Part shown: one piece after another, positions 55,142 through 64,000 of the stretch | Layout of the letters: every line of letters starts with the position of its first letter | How positions within the stretch are numbered: position 1 is the stretch's first letter | Assembly (NCBI RefSeq): GCF_014931275.1 | Contig: NZ_CP063110.1 | Location: forward strand, 1,472,001-1,536,000 | From: Haemophilus parainfluenzae | Lineage (GTDB): Bacteria > Pseudomonadota > Gammaproteobacteria > Enterobacterales > Pasteurellaceae | Reading direction: 5' to 3' | Length of the DNA stretch: 64,000 nucleotides | Notes under the pieces: model-generated | Database searches by the model: none | Seen by the model: only the letters and a program-made list of their open reading frames with translations | What the model was told of the DNA's origin: nothing | Program-made: the position numbers and the translations under genes

Positions 55142-56095
55142 ATGGACGCAAGCCTAAATATTGCTATTGCAGCAGAATTTGATCTATGTGAAAAAATTGC
55201 CGAAGCCCTTGAACAAAGTGAGCTAGATGTTGGCAAGGTTTCTATCGTAGAAATTTATCCTTTTGAAGAAGAGCAAGCGGTACGTTTTCGCAATAAAGCC
55301 GTTGCTCAATTAGCCACTGATGAGATTGAGTGGGACAGCGTTAATTATCTTTTCTTCGCTGGTCAAATTGATCAAGCCCCCTTATTAGCTCAAGCCGCAG
55401 AAAGTGGCTGTGTGGTAATTGATTTAAAAGGGATTTGCTCTGCATTGTCTGATGTCCCTGTTGTTGTCCCAACAATCAATGAAGAAAATCTGACTGAGTT
55501 AAGACAACGTAACATTGTGAGTTTACCCGATCCGCAAGTGAGTCAATTAGCTTTATCTCTATTACTAATCGTTCAACAAACAAATTTAACGCAAGTCTTT
55601 GCAACGTCACTTTTACCGGCTTCTTATACGGACGGTGAAACCGTGAATAAACTTGCTGGACAAACCGCTCGTTTACTGAATGGTATGCCATTAGAAGAAG
55701 GTGAAACTCGTTTTGCCTTTGATGTGTTTCCACAACAAGCGGCTAATTTAAATCTGCAATTGCAAAAAATCTTCCCGCAGTTAGACAATGTCATTTTCCA
55801 TCAAATTCAAGTGCCCGTATTCTATGGAATGGCACAAAAAGTGACCGCACTTTCGGATTATGAATTTGATTACCAGCCACAACAAAGCGAATTGATTAAA
55901 TTACACGATAGCCTTATTACGCCTGTGATTAACGGTGAAAATGAAAACGGTGAAGAAAGCGTCAAATTGCATCTTAGCCAACAAAGTGCGGTTGAAAATG
56001 GCATTGAATTTTGGACGGTTGCCGATGAACAACGTTTCAATATTGCCTTGTTAGGTGTGAAGCTACTTGAATCGATTTATCACCAAGGTTATTAA
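55142..56095 (+). CDS. usg: USG-1 protein (non-catalytic aspartate-semialdehyde dehydrogenase homologue)
   Basis: The 317-residue protein follows the fold of aspartate-semialdehyde dehydrogenase, and its segments GCVVIDLKGICSALSDVPVVVPTIN and PLEEGETRFAFDVFPQ fit USG-1 proteins. The ASADH active-site cysteine motif (GGNCT type) is missing; the equivalent place reads LLIVQQTNLTQ. It is therefore probably not an active dehydrogenase. Its role is unknown. An uptake sequence in each orientation lies near the end and encodes TAL and SAV. A permease gene follows after 18 bases. Confidence 0.85.
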   Translation: MDASLNIAIAAEFDLCEKIAEALEQSELDVGKVSIVEIYPFEEEQAVRFRNKAVAQLATDEIEWDSVNYLFFAGQIDQAPLLAQAAESGCVVIDLKGICSALSDVPVVVPTINEENLTELRQRNIVSLPDPQVSQLALSLLLIVQQTNLTQVFATSLLPASYTDGETVNKLAGQTARLLNGMPLEEGETRFAFDVFPQQAANLNLQLQKIFPQLDNVIFHQIQVPVFYGMAQKVTALSDYEFDYQPQQSELIKLHDSLITPVINGENENGEESVKLHLSQQSAVENGIEFWTVADEQRFNIALLGVKLLESIYHQGY

Positions 56096-56113
56096 TGAGT
56101 TAAGGGGAAGACA

Positions 56114-57421
56114 ATGCAACAATCTTTACTTGAGCGCCTTTTTTCCATTAAAGAAAAGGGTAGTACCACCAAAACTGAAATTATCGCGGGTATCACCACC
56201 TTCTTTACCATGGTGTATATCGTGTTTGTGAACCCATCCGTATTAGGTGATGCAGGAATGGATAAACAAGTTGTTTTCGTGACCACTTGTTTAATTGCTG
56301 CACTGGGCACCATTGCGATGGGATTATTCAGTAATTTACCTATCGCCCTTGCACCGGCTATGGGACTCAATGCGTTCTTTGCTTATGTAGTCGTTGGCAA
56401 GCTTGGTTATTCTTGGGATGTGGGCATGGGCACTATTTTCTGGGGCTCGATTGGTTTATTTGTTCTCACCTTATTCCAAATCCGTTATTGGTTAATGGCT
56501 TCTATTCCGCTTTCATTGCGCGTGGGAATTGGTGCAGGTATCGGCTTTTTTATTGCCTTAATTGGCTTTAAAAATATGGGATTGGTTGTCGCGAATCCTG
56601 CAACCTTAGTGGCATTAGGCAATTTACATGATCCGAAAATTCTGCTTGGCGTATTAGGTTTCTTTATTATCGTAGTTTTAGCTGCACGTAATATTTTCTC
56701 TGGGGTTTTAATTTCTATTGCGGTAGTCACTGGTTTAGCCCTTTTTATTGATGATCAAGTGACTTTCCACGGCATTGTTTCGATGCCACCAAGTTTAGGT
56801 GCGGTTGTAGGAAAAGTCGATATTGCGGGTGCTTTAGATACGGCTTTGCTCGGCATCATTTTCTCTTTCTTATTAGTAAACCTATTTGACTCATCAGGTA
56901 CCTTATTAGGTGTAACCGATAAAGCAGGTTTCAGTGATGAGAAAGGTCGTTTCCCGAAAATGAAACAAGCTCTTTATGTAGATAGTGTGAGTGCTGTGGT
57001 TGGTTCTTATATCGGCACATCCGCTATTAGTACCTATATTGAAAGTGGTGCAGGGGTTTCAGTTGGTGGTAGAACAGGTTTAACGGCAGTAACAGTCGGT
57101 GTTTTATTCTTACTTACCATTTTCTTCTCGCCACTTGCTAGTGTAGTGCCAGCTTATGCAACCGCAGGGGCATTAGTCTATGTGGGGATTTTAATGGCAT
57201 CTAGTCTTATACGTGTACACTGGGATGATTTAACTGAAGCAACGCCTGCTTTTATCACCGCTGCGATGATGCCATTTACCTATTCAATAACCGAAGGTAT
57301 CGCATTTGGTTTTATTAGCTATTGCGTCATGAAGGCCTGTACAGGTAGAATACGCGAGATCAATGCCCCTGTGTGGGTAGTGTCTTTACTGTTTGTAGCC
57401 AAGTTCGTTTGGGTTGGCTGA
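56114..57421 (+). CDS. NCS2/AzgA-family purine permease (adenine-type)
   Basis: The 435-residue protein has 12-14 hydrophobic segments and the AzgA-type NCS2 signature LPIALAPAMGLNAFFAYVVV and SSGTLLGVTDKAG. It resembles remembered E. coli AdeP (adenine permease) most, as ERLFSIKEKGSTTKTEIIAGITTFFTMVYIVFVNPSVLG (shown as TTKTEIIAGITTFFTMVYIV) recurs there; guanine/hypoxanthine transport is an alternative. It imports purine bases, important because Haemophilus species use salvage. AGGGGAAG precedes the ATG. Confidence 0.9.
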   Translation: MQQSLLERLFSIKEKGSTTKTEIIAGITTFFTMVYIVFVNPSVLGDAGMDKQVVFVTTCLIAALGTIAMGLFSNLPIALAPAMGLNAFFAYVVVGKLGYSWDVGMGTIFWGSIGLFVLTLFQIRYWLMASIPLSLRVGIGAGIGFFIALIGFKNMGLVVANPATLVALGNLHDPKILLGVLGFFIIVVLAARNIFSGVLISIAVVTGLALFIDDQVTFHGIVSMPPSLGAVVGKVDIAGALDTALLGIIFSFLLVNLFDSSGTLLGVTDKAGFSDEKGRFPKMKQALYVDSVSAVVGSYIGTSAISTYIESGAGVSVGGRTGLTAVTVGVLFLLTIFFSPLASVVPAYATAGALVYVGILMASSLIRVHWDDLTEATPAFITAAMMPFTYSITEGIAFGFISYCVMKACTGRIREINAPVWVVSLLFVAKFVWVG

Positions 57422-57482
57422 TTTCATAAAAGCGTAATTTATTACGCCTTCATTTTTATAGCATTGCAACAAGGAGTGCGTC

Positions 57483-57839
57483 ATGCAAAATATTCTTTTT
57501 ATCGTCAATGATTCCACATATAGTGGAGAAAAAACGTTCAACGCTGTTCGTTTCGCAATCAATATGAAAGAAGAGCACAGCAAGGATGTGAATATCAAAT
57601 TATTCTGCTTTTCTGATGCGATTTTATGCGGTATTGCTGGGCAAAACCCAAATGAAGGTTTCAATATCCAACAACTTATCGATATTTTAGCGTCACAAGG
57701 TGCTGAAATTAAATTATGCACCAGCTGCGTGAAAGCACGTGGTTTATTAGACGCTAAATTAATTGACGGCGTGACCCTTGGTACCTTAGATGATGTATCC
57801 GAGTGGACATTATGGGCGGATAAAGTTTTAACGTTCTAA
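57483..57839 (+). CDS. ychN: YchN-like DsrE/DsrF-family protein
   Basis: The 118-residue protein matches remembered E. coli YchN: NILFIVNDSTYSGEKTFNAVRFAIN, GQNPNEGFNIQQLIDIL, and the C-terminal ADKVLTF. DsrE/F proteins are sulfur-transfer relatives; C74/C77-like cysteines (KLCTSC) are visible. Function in cells unknown. AAGGAG precedes the ATG. The gene ends at an uptake-sequence-like terminator. Confidence 0.88.
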   Translation: MQNILFIVNDSTYSGEKTFNAVRFAINMKEEHSKDVNIKLFCFSDAILCGIAGQNPNEGFNIQQLIDILASQGAEIKLCTSCVKARGLLDAKLIDGVTLGTLDDVSEWTLWADKVLTF

Positions 57840-57857
57840 AATAATAAGATAAAGAAT

Positions 57858-57887
57858 AAAGTGCGGTGAAAATTCACCGCATTTTTT
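57858..57887 (+). terminator. Terminator after ychN containing an uptake sequence
   Basis: TGCGGTGAA (57862-57870) pairs with TTCACCGCA (57873-57881), followed by six T. The left arm lies in an exact uptake sequence (57859-57867); the right arm is a degenerate one. Confidence 0.85.
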
Positions 57888-57950
57888 ATGGAAATCCCTC
57901 AGCTAAATCCCTACAATAGGGGCACTCTAATGTTTACAGAAAAATAAAAA

Positions 57951-60900
57951 ATGAGCCAAAAATCAACCGCACTTAATGCCATTTCGTTGCCCTTAAATCA
58001 AGTCAATTTAATTGAAGCCTCTGCAGGTACAGGGAAAACCTATACCATCGGCTCTATCTATCTTCGTTTACTTTTACAGGCTGGTGAGAATTGTTTTTCT
58101 TGTCCGTTGAATGTGGAAGAGATTTTGGTCGTAACCTTTACTGAAATGGCGACGGAAGATTTAAAACGCAAAATTCGGGAACGTTTAACGGCGGCAATTT
58201 CGGTTTTTTCTGAGTATTATGAAAAGCAAGACAAGGCGATTTTTACTGGAGAACATCAATTTTTAGCGGAATTATTGCCTTATTTAGAGGATATTCCGAC
58301 CGCACTTCGTCGCTTAAAGTTAGCCGAACAAAATTTAGATTTAGCCTCCATTTATACCATTCATGGTTTTTGTCGCCGAATGCTGATGCAACATGCTTTC
58401 AATTCAGGCGTGCATTTCAATTTAAAACTTCTCAAAGATCAGTCTGATTTACTCAAACAATTTGCAAATGAATTTTGGCGGGAGCATTTTTATGATTTGC
58501 CTTTCCATTTGGCTGCATTTATCTCAAAAGAATTAAAGTCGCCAGAAGATGTATTGAATGATTTAGGCTCAAATATTGGGAATGATTTTTCTATAAAACT
58601 GGATAAACCAGGACTATTAGAAATGTCATTAAAAGAATTTTTGCAAAAAGATATCACTAAAAATGCGAAAGTTATTGAAAAGATTAAAGACACTTGGTTA
58701 GAAAGTGCGGCTAAAATCCGAGACCTTTTTGATGAAGAAGTCGTAAAAAAAGATGAATCTTGTTTAAATGGTAGATCATATTCAAGTAAAACGATTTTAT
58801 CTTTTGTCGATGAAGTCACCTCATGGGCAAAAAATAGAGCAGATATCACCTTAAATGAAACATTAGTAAAAAAATTTACACAATCGGCTTTAGATAACGC
58901 CGTCAAAGCAGATTTTAAGAAAAAAGGGGGGAGAATAACGCATCCAGCCTTTGAAGAGATTGAAGCTTTAATTGAAGAAATTCAACCAAGTAATTTATTT
59001 AAAAAAATCATTCTCTATCACTATCGTCAAGGTATTCAAAAGAAACTTCTTGAATACAAAGCGAATCATCCTGAAAAATCCTTTGATGATTTATTACGCT
59101 TATTGAAAGAAGCACTATATGGTGAGGGCGGTGAACAGTTAGCGGAATTAATTCGTTTTCAATATCCTTTTGCCATGATTGACGAGTTCCAAGATACGGA
59201 TGCGTTACAGTATCAAATTTTCTCGAAAATTTATCACAATAAAACCGCGTCTGGTAATGTTGGCTTTATGATGATCGGGGACCCAAAACAGGCGATTTAT
59301 CGTTTCCGTGGTGCCGATATTTTCACTTATTTAAAAGCAGCAGACGAAGCGAGCGTGCGTTTTAATTTAGGCACAAACTACCGTTCATCCCAACCTTTAG
59401 TGGAAGGGGTAAATCGATTATTTGATTTTAAAAATGAGCCTTTTATTTATAAAAACATCGAATTTTTAAACGTCGGTGCAGCTAAGAAAAATCTTGTTTT
59501 TCAGTTGAATAATCAACCTGAACCAGCCTTCCGTTTTTACATTAACGATAAAGACAAATCCACCCAGCAAGATTATGCGAAAGCTTGCGCAACATCGATT
59601 CAGCAATGGTTAAAAAGTGCGGCTGAAAATCCGGTTGTTTTTCCGAATGAAAGCAAAGCAGAAAATCAAACATTGCGAGCAGAAAATATTGCCGTTTTGG
59701 TGCGTGGTTATACCGAAGCGGATCTCGTGAAGAAAGAATTGCAAGCACTCGGTATCGCTTCGGTTTACCTTTCGGATAGAGGAAATGTCTTTGAGAGTAA
59801 TACAGCAAAAGAACTGGCCTTGATTTTGCAAGCCTGTTTGAGCGTGATGGAACGCCCAATTTTGAATGCCATTGCGACCGCACTTTTCGGCTTAAATGCA
59901 GCTGAAATTCACCAAATTCACCAGGATGAAATTCAGTGGCAACGGTGGGCTGAAAAATTCGCAGAGTATCAACAAATTTGGCAACGCCAAGGCGTCTTGC
60001 CGATGTTGCACCATTTACTTTTAGCTGAAAATATCACAGAAAAACTCTTATCTCGGCCTGATGGCGAGCGAAAACTGACAGATTTATTACATTTAGCTGA
60101 AATTTTACAGCAAGCAGCTGCGTTAAATGAAAGTGAAGCGGCATTATTGCGTTGGTTTGAAAAGCAAATTCAAGATGATGGTCGTCAAGAAGCACAAATT
60201 CGTTTAGAAAGCGAACGTCAGTTAGTGAAGATTGTGACTATCCATAAATCCAAAGGGTTGGAATATGATTTGGTTTGGTTGCCATTTTTAGGAAATGCGG
60301 CGAAAGATCCAACTAAAAAGAAACTATTTAATTTATATTACGACAAGAAACAAAACAAAACTTTGTGGGACATGCAAGATCAACACTTGGATGATTTAAC
60401 AGAAGAAGTTTTTGCGGAAGAATTGCGTTTGCTTTATGTGGCATTAACCCGAGCAAAATACCAAATGGCCTTTGTGTTACCGAAAGCCTTTGATAAAAAA
60501 TGGAATGCTTTATTGTATGTTTTAACGCAAGGTGAAATTGGTCGAAAACTCGATTTGCCAAATAATTGGGATACTCAACCGTTATTGGAAAAATTTAAGC
60601 AGCTTTTACCAAATGATGTAGCGATTGAATTAACCGATGTGTTACAAGCCAGTGAACCACTTACTTTAAATGTTTCTCAAGAAAATTTAAGTGCAGAAAT
60701 TTTCCAAGGTGAAATTGAACAAGATTGGCGAGTGACGAGCTTTAGTGGCATAGAACAAACTCATCAACGTAAAACTTATTTGAATGAAAGTGCGGTGAAA
60801 AAATCGCTCATTTTTGATGATGCGAAAGATTATGATGCGTCGATTTCAATAGAAAATATCACTGAAAATCTGACCGCACTTGCTCATGATAATGATGAAA

Positions 60901-61592
60901 TGGTTTTAGATTTCCCTCGGGGAACACAAATCGGTACTTTGTTACATCGTTATTTTGAAAAGGTGCCTTTTGCTCAACTGGCAGAGAAAGAAAACATTGA
61001 AAAATTATGTCAGGATTTGAATCTTGCTGAAGAGCAATTTACAGCAGTTCAACAGTGGTTTGCACAAATACTCAGTACACCAATTTTGCCAAATAATGAT
61101 CTTACCCTTGCTCAGATTAACGAAAAACAATGCTTAAAAGAGTTGGCGTTTTATCTCAATATTTCAAGTCATTTTGATGTCGATGGTTTTAACCGAGCGT
61201 TAGCAACCTTACATCATTTGCCATCAGAACTGTTACAGTTTGAGGATATTCAAGGCATGGTGCGGGGCACGATGGACTTAGTTTTCTGTCATCAAGGTAA
61301 ATATTATTTGCTTGATTACAAATCGAATTTCTTGGGTGAGACATTAAAGGATTACGATCAAGCTGCATTGAAAAAAGCCATGTTAGAGCATCACTATGAT
61401 TGGCAATACTTGTTGTATGTGGTGGCATTACACCGTTATTTAAAAACACGTTTACCTCACTACGATTACAACCGAGATTTTGGTGGTGTAGTCTATACAT
61501 TTTTACGAGGAATGAATGGTTCGCCACAATCGGGCGTCTTTTTTGATAAACCAGATTGGCAATTAATCCAACAATTAGAGGAATTATTTTAA
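57951..61592 (+). CDS. recB: Exodeoxyribonuclease V, beta subunit RecB
   Basis: RecB is the 3'-5' helicase and nuclease of RecBCD, which processes double-strand ends and loads RecA. The 1213-residue protein has the helicase Walker A EASAGTGKT (22-30), VTFTEMATEDLK, the Walker B-like IDEFQDTD, later GTNYRSSQ and VTIHKSKGLEYD, and the C-terminal nuclease motif with GTMDLVF and LLDYKSN. Several uptake sequences are inside, as in recD. The stop overlaps the recD start (TAATG at 61590-61594). Confidence 0.96.
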   Translation: MSQKSTALNAISLPLNQVNLIEASAGTGKTYTIGSIYLRLLLQAGENCFSCPLNVEEILVVTFTEMATEDLKRKIRERLTAAISVFSEYYEKQDKAIFTGEHQFLAELLPYLEDIPTALRRLKLAEQNLDLASIYTIHGFCRRMLMQHAFNSGVHFNLKLLKDQSDLLKQFANEFWREHFYDLPFHLAAFISKELKSPEDVLNDLGSNIGNDFSIKLDKPGLLEMSLKEFLQKDITKNAKVIEKIKDTWLESAAKIRDLFDEEVVKKDESCLNGRSYSSKTILSFVDEVTSWAKNRADITLNETLVKKFTQSALDNAVKADFKKKGGRITHPAFEEIEALIEEIQPSNLFKKIILYHYRQGIQKKLLEYKANHPEKSFDDLLRLLKEALYGEGGEQLAELIRFQYPFAMIDEFQDTDALQYQIFSKIYHNKTASGNVGFMMIGDPKQAIYRFRGADIFTYLKAADEASVRFNLGTNYRSSQPLVEGVNRLFDFKNEPFIYKNIEFLNVGAAKKNLVFQLNNQPEPAFRFYINDKDKSTQQDYAKACATSIQQWLKSAAENPVVFPNESKAENQTLRAENIAVLVRGYTEADLVKKELQALGIASVYLSDRGNVFESNTAKELALILQACLSVMERPILNAIATALFGLNAAEIHQIHQDEIQWQRWAEKFAEYQQIWQRQGVLPMLHHLLLAENITEKLLSRPDGERKLTDLLHLAEILQQAAALNESEAALLRWFEKQIQDDGRQEAQIRLESERQLVKIVTIHKSKGLEYDLVWLPFLGNAAKDPTKKKLFNLYYDKKQNKTLWDMQDQHLDDLTEEVFAEELRLLYVALTRAKYQMAFVLPKAFDKKWNALLYVLTQGEIGRKLDLPNNWDTQPLLEKFKQLLPNDVAIELTDVLQASEPLTLNVSQENLSAEIFQGEIEQDWRVTSFSGIEQTHQRKTYLNESAVKKSLIFDDAKDYDASISIENITENLTALAHDNDEMVLDFPRGTQIGTLLHRYFEKVPFAQLAEKENIEKLCQDLNLAEEQFTAVQQWFAQILSTPILPNNDLTLAQINEKQCLKELAFYLNISSHFDVDGFNRALATLHHLPSELLQFEDIQGMVRGTMDLVFCHQGKYYLLDYKSNFLGETLKDYDQAALKKAMLEHHYDWQYLLYVVALHRYLKTRLPHYDYNRDFGGVVYTFLRGMNGSPQSGVFFDKPDWQLIQQLEELF

Positions 61593-63526
61593 TGTTAAGC
61601 CTATTAAAATCCTTGCAAGAACAAGGTGTGATTACTCAAGGCGATTATTATTTTGCTCAATTAATTGCTGATAAACAAAAAGATAAAGGCTATGCCGAAC
61701 CCGTACAAAATTTAGCGATTTTATTAGCCGCACTTTGCAACTGGAGCTATACACAAGGCAATACTTGTTGTGTGTTAGATCGTTTCTTAGAACGTAATTT
61801 ATTCGGCTTGGCTTATCGTCATACTGAAACGGATTTTTTGCTGCTGATCAATGAAAAGATCGGTTCACTTCCTGTATCAAAATGGCAATCAGCCTTAGTG
61901 GGGCATATTGTTTTTACACAAGATCCTGAAAATCAGATTGCGCCTCTCGCATTTCAATTTGGGGCGATTTATTTCTATCGGGCTTGGCAAGATGAATTCC
62001 GTGTTGCGCAATATATTAAAAACGTATTGAAAAATGACCGCACTGTATCGGTAGAACCGCAACAAATTCGAATCTTATTAGATCGCTATTTCCCTCAACA
62101 ACAAGCGCAAGTTGATTGGCAAAAAGTAGCAGTCGCAACGGCGGTGAAAAGTCCATTTTCTGTGATTACAGGTGGACCGGGAACAGGGAAAACCACGACA
62201 GTCACTCGCTTGTTATGTGTTTTACAGGAATTATTTGGTGGCAAACTTCATATTAAATTGGTTGCCCCAACGGGAAAAGCAGCGGCTCGTTTAACAGAAT
62301 CTATCGAAAACGCTTTGGCACAAATGCCGATTTCAGATGAGTTACGCGCATCTATTCCGAAAACAGCAGAAACGTTGCATCGCCTACTAGGCGTTCGACC
62401 TTTTACCGATAGCGTAAAATATCATGCACATAATCCACTGCAAATTGATGTATTAGTGGTGGATGAAACCTCTATGATTGATTTGCCTATGATGGCGAAA
62501 CTTGTGCAAGCGTTGAAGCCCGAAACACGTTTGATTTTATTGGGAGACCAGGCTCAATTAGCTTCAGTAGAAGCGGGGGCAGTATTAGGTGAAATTGCAC
62601 AATTTTTAACGCAAGATTATAGTCCTGCTCAAGCTGATTATATTCATACAACAACAGGCTATACTGTTCCAACTTCGGATGAACATAGTCCGTTGCGTGA
62701 TGCCATTTGCCATTTAACCTTTAGTCGACGTTTCCGAGATGATTCGGGCATTAAACAACTTGCTGAGCAAATTCAACAAGGAAAAGGTGAGGGCAGTGTG
62801 GCGACTTTTGCGGAATATCCACAAGAGTTGCATTTCCATCATTTTGATGAAGAGCAAGACGTTAAAGAATCTGTTCGACAAGTTGTGAAAAGTGCGGTTG
62901 AAAATTACCGTTTTTATTTAACTCAACTTCAAACTTATTTTGCTCAGAAGAAAGATCTCAATGCAAAATTTATAGATGAAAAGGGCAACGAGAAAACTTA
63001 TGCGGAAGCGATTTTAGACAGTTTTAATTCGGTGAGATTTTTGACCGCACTTCGAGCTTCAGCATTAGGTGTGGAAGAATTAAATCGTGAAATTGCTTTA
63101 GCATTACGAGCGGAGAAATTACTTTGGTTCCGTCAAGAAGATGATTGGTATATTGGTAAGCCAATTATGATTACCGAAAACGATCATAATGTTAAACTGT
63201 ATAACGGCGATATTGGCTTGTGTTTAGCTAAAGGCAAAGTATGGTTTGGCAATCGAGAAGTTTCGACCAGTCGTATTCCCGCTCACGAGCCTGCGTTTAT
63301 GATGACAATTCATAAATCCCAAGGTTCGGAGTTTGAACATACCGTCATGGTGTTACCAACAGAACCTAATCCAGTGCTTTCACGAGAACTGGTCTTTACT
63401 GGTGTTACCCGTGCGAAAAATCAGCTTTCCATATTTGCCAATGAAAAAATCTGGCAAAGTGCGGTCAGAAATACCGTGAAACGACAAAGTGGATTAGGAA
63501 AATTATTACAGGAAAAAGAGGAATAA
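61592..63526 (+). CDS. recD: Exodeoxyribonuclease V, alpha subunit RecD
   Basis: RecD is the 5'-3' helicase of RecBCD. The 644-residue protein has the Walker A GGPGTGKT (194-201), Walker B VVDETSMID, and the later motif MTIHKSQGSEFEHTVMVLP and FTGVTRAKNQLSIF. I start at the ATG overlapping the recB stop; a longer frame within recB is not supported. recC is not in the window. Uptake sequences lie at 62890, 63044 and 63457. Confidence 0.95.
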   Translation: MLSLLKSLQEQGVITQGDYYFAQLIADKQKDKGYAEPVQNLAILLAALCNWSYTQGNTCCVLDRFLERNLFGLAYRHTETDFLLLINEKIGSLPVSKWQSALVGHIVFTQDPENQIAPLAFQFGAIYFYRAWQDEFRVAQYIKNVLKNDRTVSVEPQQIRILLDRYFPQQQAQVDWQKVAVATAVKSPFSVITGGPGTGKTTTVTRLLCVLQELFGGKLHIKLVAPTGKAAARLTESIENALAQMPISDELRASIPKTAETLHRLLGVRPFTDSVKYHAHNPLQIDVLVVDETSMIDLPMMAKLVQALKPETRLILLGDQAQLASVEAGAVLGEIAQFLTQDYSPAQADYIHTTTGYTVPTSDEHSPLRDAICHLTFSRRFRDDSGIKQLAEQIQQGKGEGSVATFAEYPQELHFHHFDEEQDVKESVRQVVKSAVENYRFYLTQLQTYFAQKKDLNAKFIDEKGNEKTYAEAILDSFNSVRFLTALRASALGVEELNREIALALRAEKLLWFRQEDDWYIGKPIMITENDHNVKLYNGDIGLCLAKGKVWFGNREVSTSRIPAHEPAFMMTIHKSQGSEFEHTVMVLPTEPNPVLSRELVFTGVTRAKNQLSIFANEKIWQSAVRNTVKRQSGLGKLLQEKEE

Positions 63527-63529
63527 AAA

Positions 63530-64000
63530 ATGAAATTATATGTTTACGATCATTGCCCGTTTTGTGTGCGTGCCCGCATGATTTTCGGTTTAAAAAATCT
63601 GCCGGTAGAACTTGTAGTGCTGGCAAATGATGATGAAGCAACGCCAATCGGTTTAGTAGGGAAAAAAGTTGTACCAATTCTTGTCAAAGAAGATGGTACC
63701 GCGATGCCAGAAAGTTTGGATATCGTGCATTATGTAGATGAGCATTTTGGTGAAAAAATCCTATCTGAACAAGTTCGTCCTGAAATTGAAGCATGGTTAA
63801 AAGAAGTCGGCAGTTATTATGGTCATCTTACGACTGCACGCTTTACGCAAATTGGCTTAGCAGAATTTGAAACCCAAAGTGCGGTCGATTATTTCACTAA
63901 AAAGAAAACGGAATTTATTGGGGATTTTGCTGAAAATATCGCGAAGACAGAAACCTATCTTACTCGCTTAAAAGGGGATTTAGAGAAATTAGCGGTATTA
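63530..64000 (+). CDS. grxB: Glutaredoxin 2 (GrxB), N-terminal part (cut by window edge)
   Basis: The gene runs off the window in frame. The visible 157 residues begin MKLYVYDHCPFCVRARMIFG with the redox-active CPFC (9-12), followed by PVELVVLANDDEATP, VGKKVVPIL and MPESLDIVHYVDEHFG, matching E. coli glutaredoxin 2. The rest forms the helical GST-like domain. The ATG at 63530 follows the recD stop by three bases with AGAGGAA upstream, so it is in the recBD transcript. Uptake sequence at 63877. Confidence 0.95.
   Translation, partial: MKLYVYDHCPFCVRARMIFGLKNLPVELVVLANDDEATPIGLVGKKVVPILVKEDGTAMPESLDIVHYVDEHFGEKILSEQVRPEIEAWLKEVGSYYGHLTTARFTQIGLAEFETQSAVDYFTKKKTEFIGDFAENIAKTETYLTRLKGDLEKLAVL

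Overview
The window is a chromosomal segment of a gammaproteobacterium of the family Pasteurellaceae, most likely a Haemophilus such as H. parainfluenzae or a close relative. The evidence is the AT-rich composition, gene order matching my memory of the Haemophilus influenzae chromosome in several blocks, and the Haemophilus-type DNA uptake sequence AAGTGCGGT, found by eye in at least 46 exact copies on both strands. It is mostly core genome. No insertion sequence, prophage, rRNA or CRISPR array was seen.

Layout. 1-6091: glycogen operon glgX(partial)-glgC-glgA-glgP. 6197-10094: ribH, nusB, thiL, pgpA, an RhtC-like exporter and dapB. 10204-14664: a small membrane protein, a YfaE-type ferredoxin, a lipoprotein, the ygiW-qseB-qseC envelope two-component operon with a direct-repeat operator, and a DUF1439 protein. 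14665-22765: a structured leader, a 42-residue lipoprotein, initiator tRNA-Met, then rimP-nusA-infB, a small membrane protein, rbfA-truB, and tyrA behind two TyrR-like boxes. 22809-26539 (minus): a five-gene operon of secreted nuclease, csdA, csdE, a DUF2310 zinc-ribbon protein and queF. 26651-31107: yohJ-yohK, dgt and uup.

31169-38159 (minus) is the one clear accessory island: a type I restriction-modification locus hsdM-hsdS-(HEPN-like gene)-hsdR. Its composition is mosaic (GC-rich hsdM, AT-rich hsdS specificity domains and HEPN-like gene). hsdR carries an exact 12-base Neisseria uptake sequence, although the locus also has Haemophilus uptake sequences. This suggests exchange between Neisseria and Haemophilus in a shared niche.

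38308-46349 (minus) is the Rnf/Rsx electron-transport operon rsxA-B-C-D-G-E followed by nth and an NSS-family transporter. Between rsxA and rsxB lies a 24-codon membrane-peptide ORF, locked to both neighbours by stop/start overlaps; I regard it as the best candidate for an undescribed component. RsxC ends in four 135-bp tandem repeats. 46453-49357 (minus): yccS and yccT. 49479-51390: yccX, yqcC-truC-yoaH, cspD. 51471-54526: matP, lonH and fabA, with adjacent FadR- and FabR-like operators before fabA. 54586-57839: ybaK, usg, a purine permease, ychN. 57951-64000: recB-recD and the start of grxB.

Start sites were adjusted where a Shine-Dalgarno sequence or overlap decided them (glgC, glgP, csdA, dgt, recD, rsxC, rsxE, fabA, lonH). 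All family calls come from reading motifs and remembered homologues; no database search was run.
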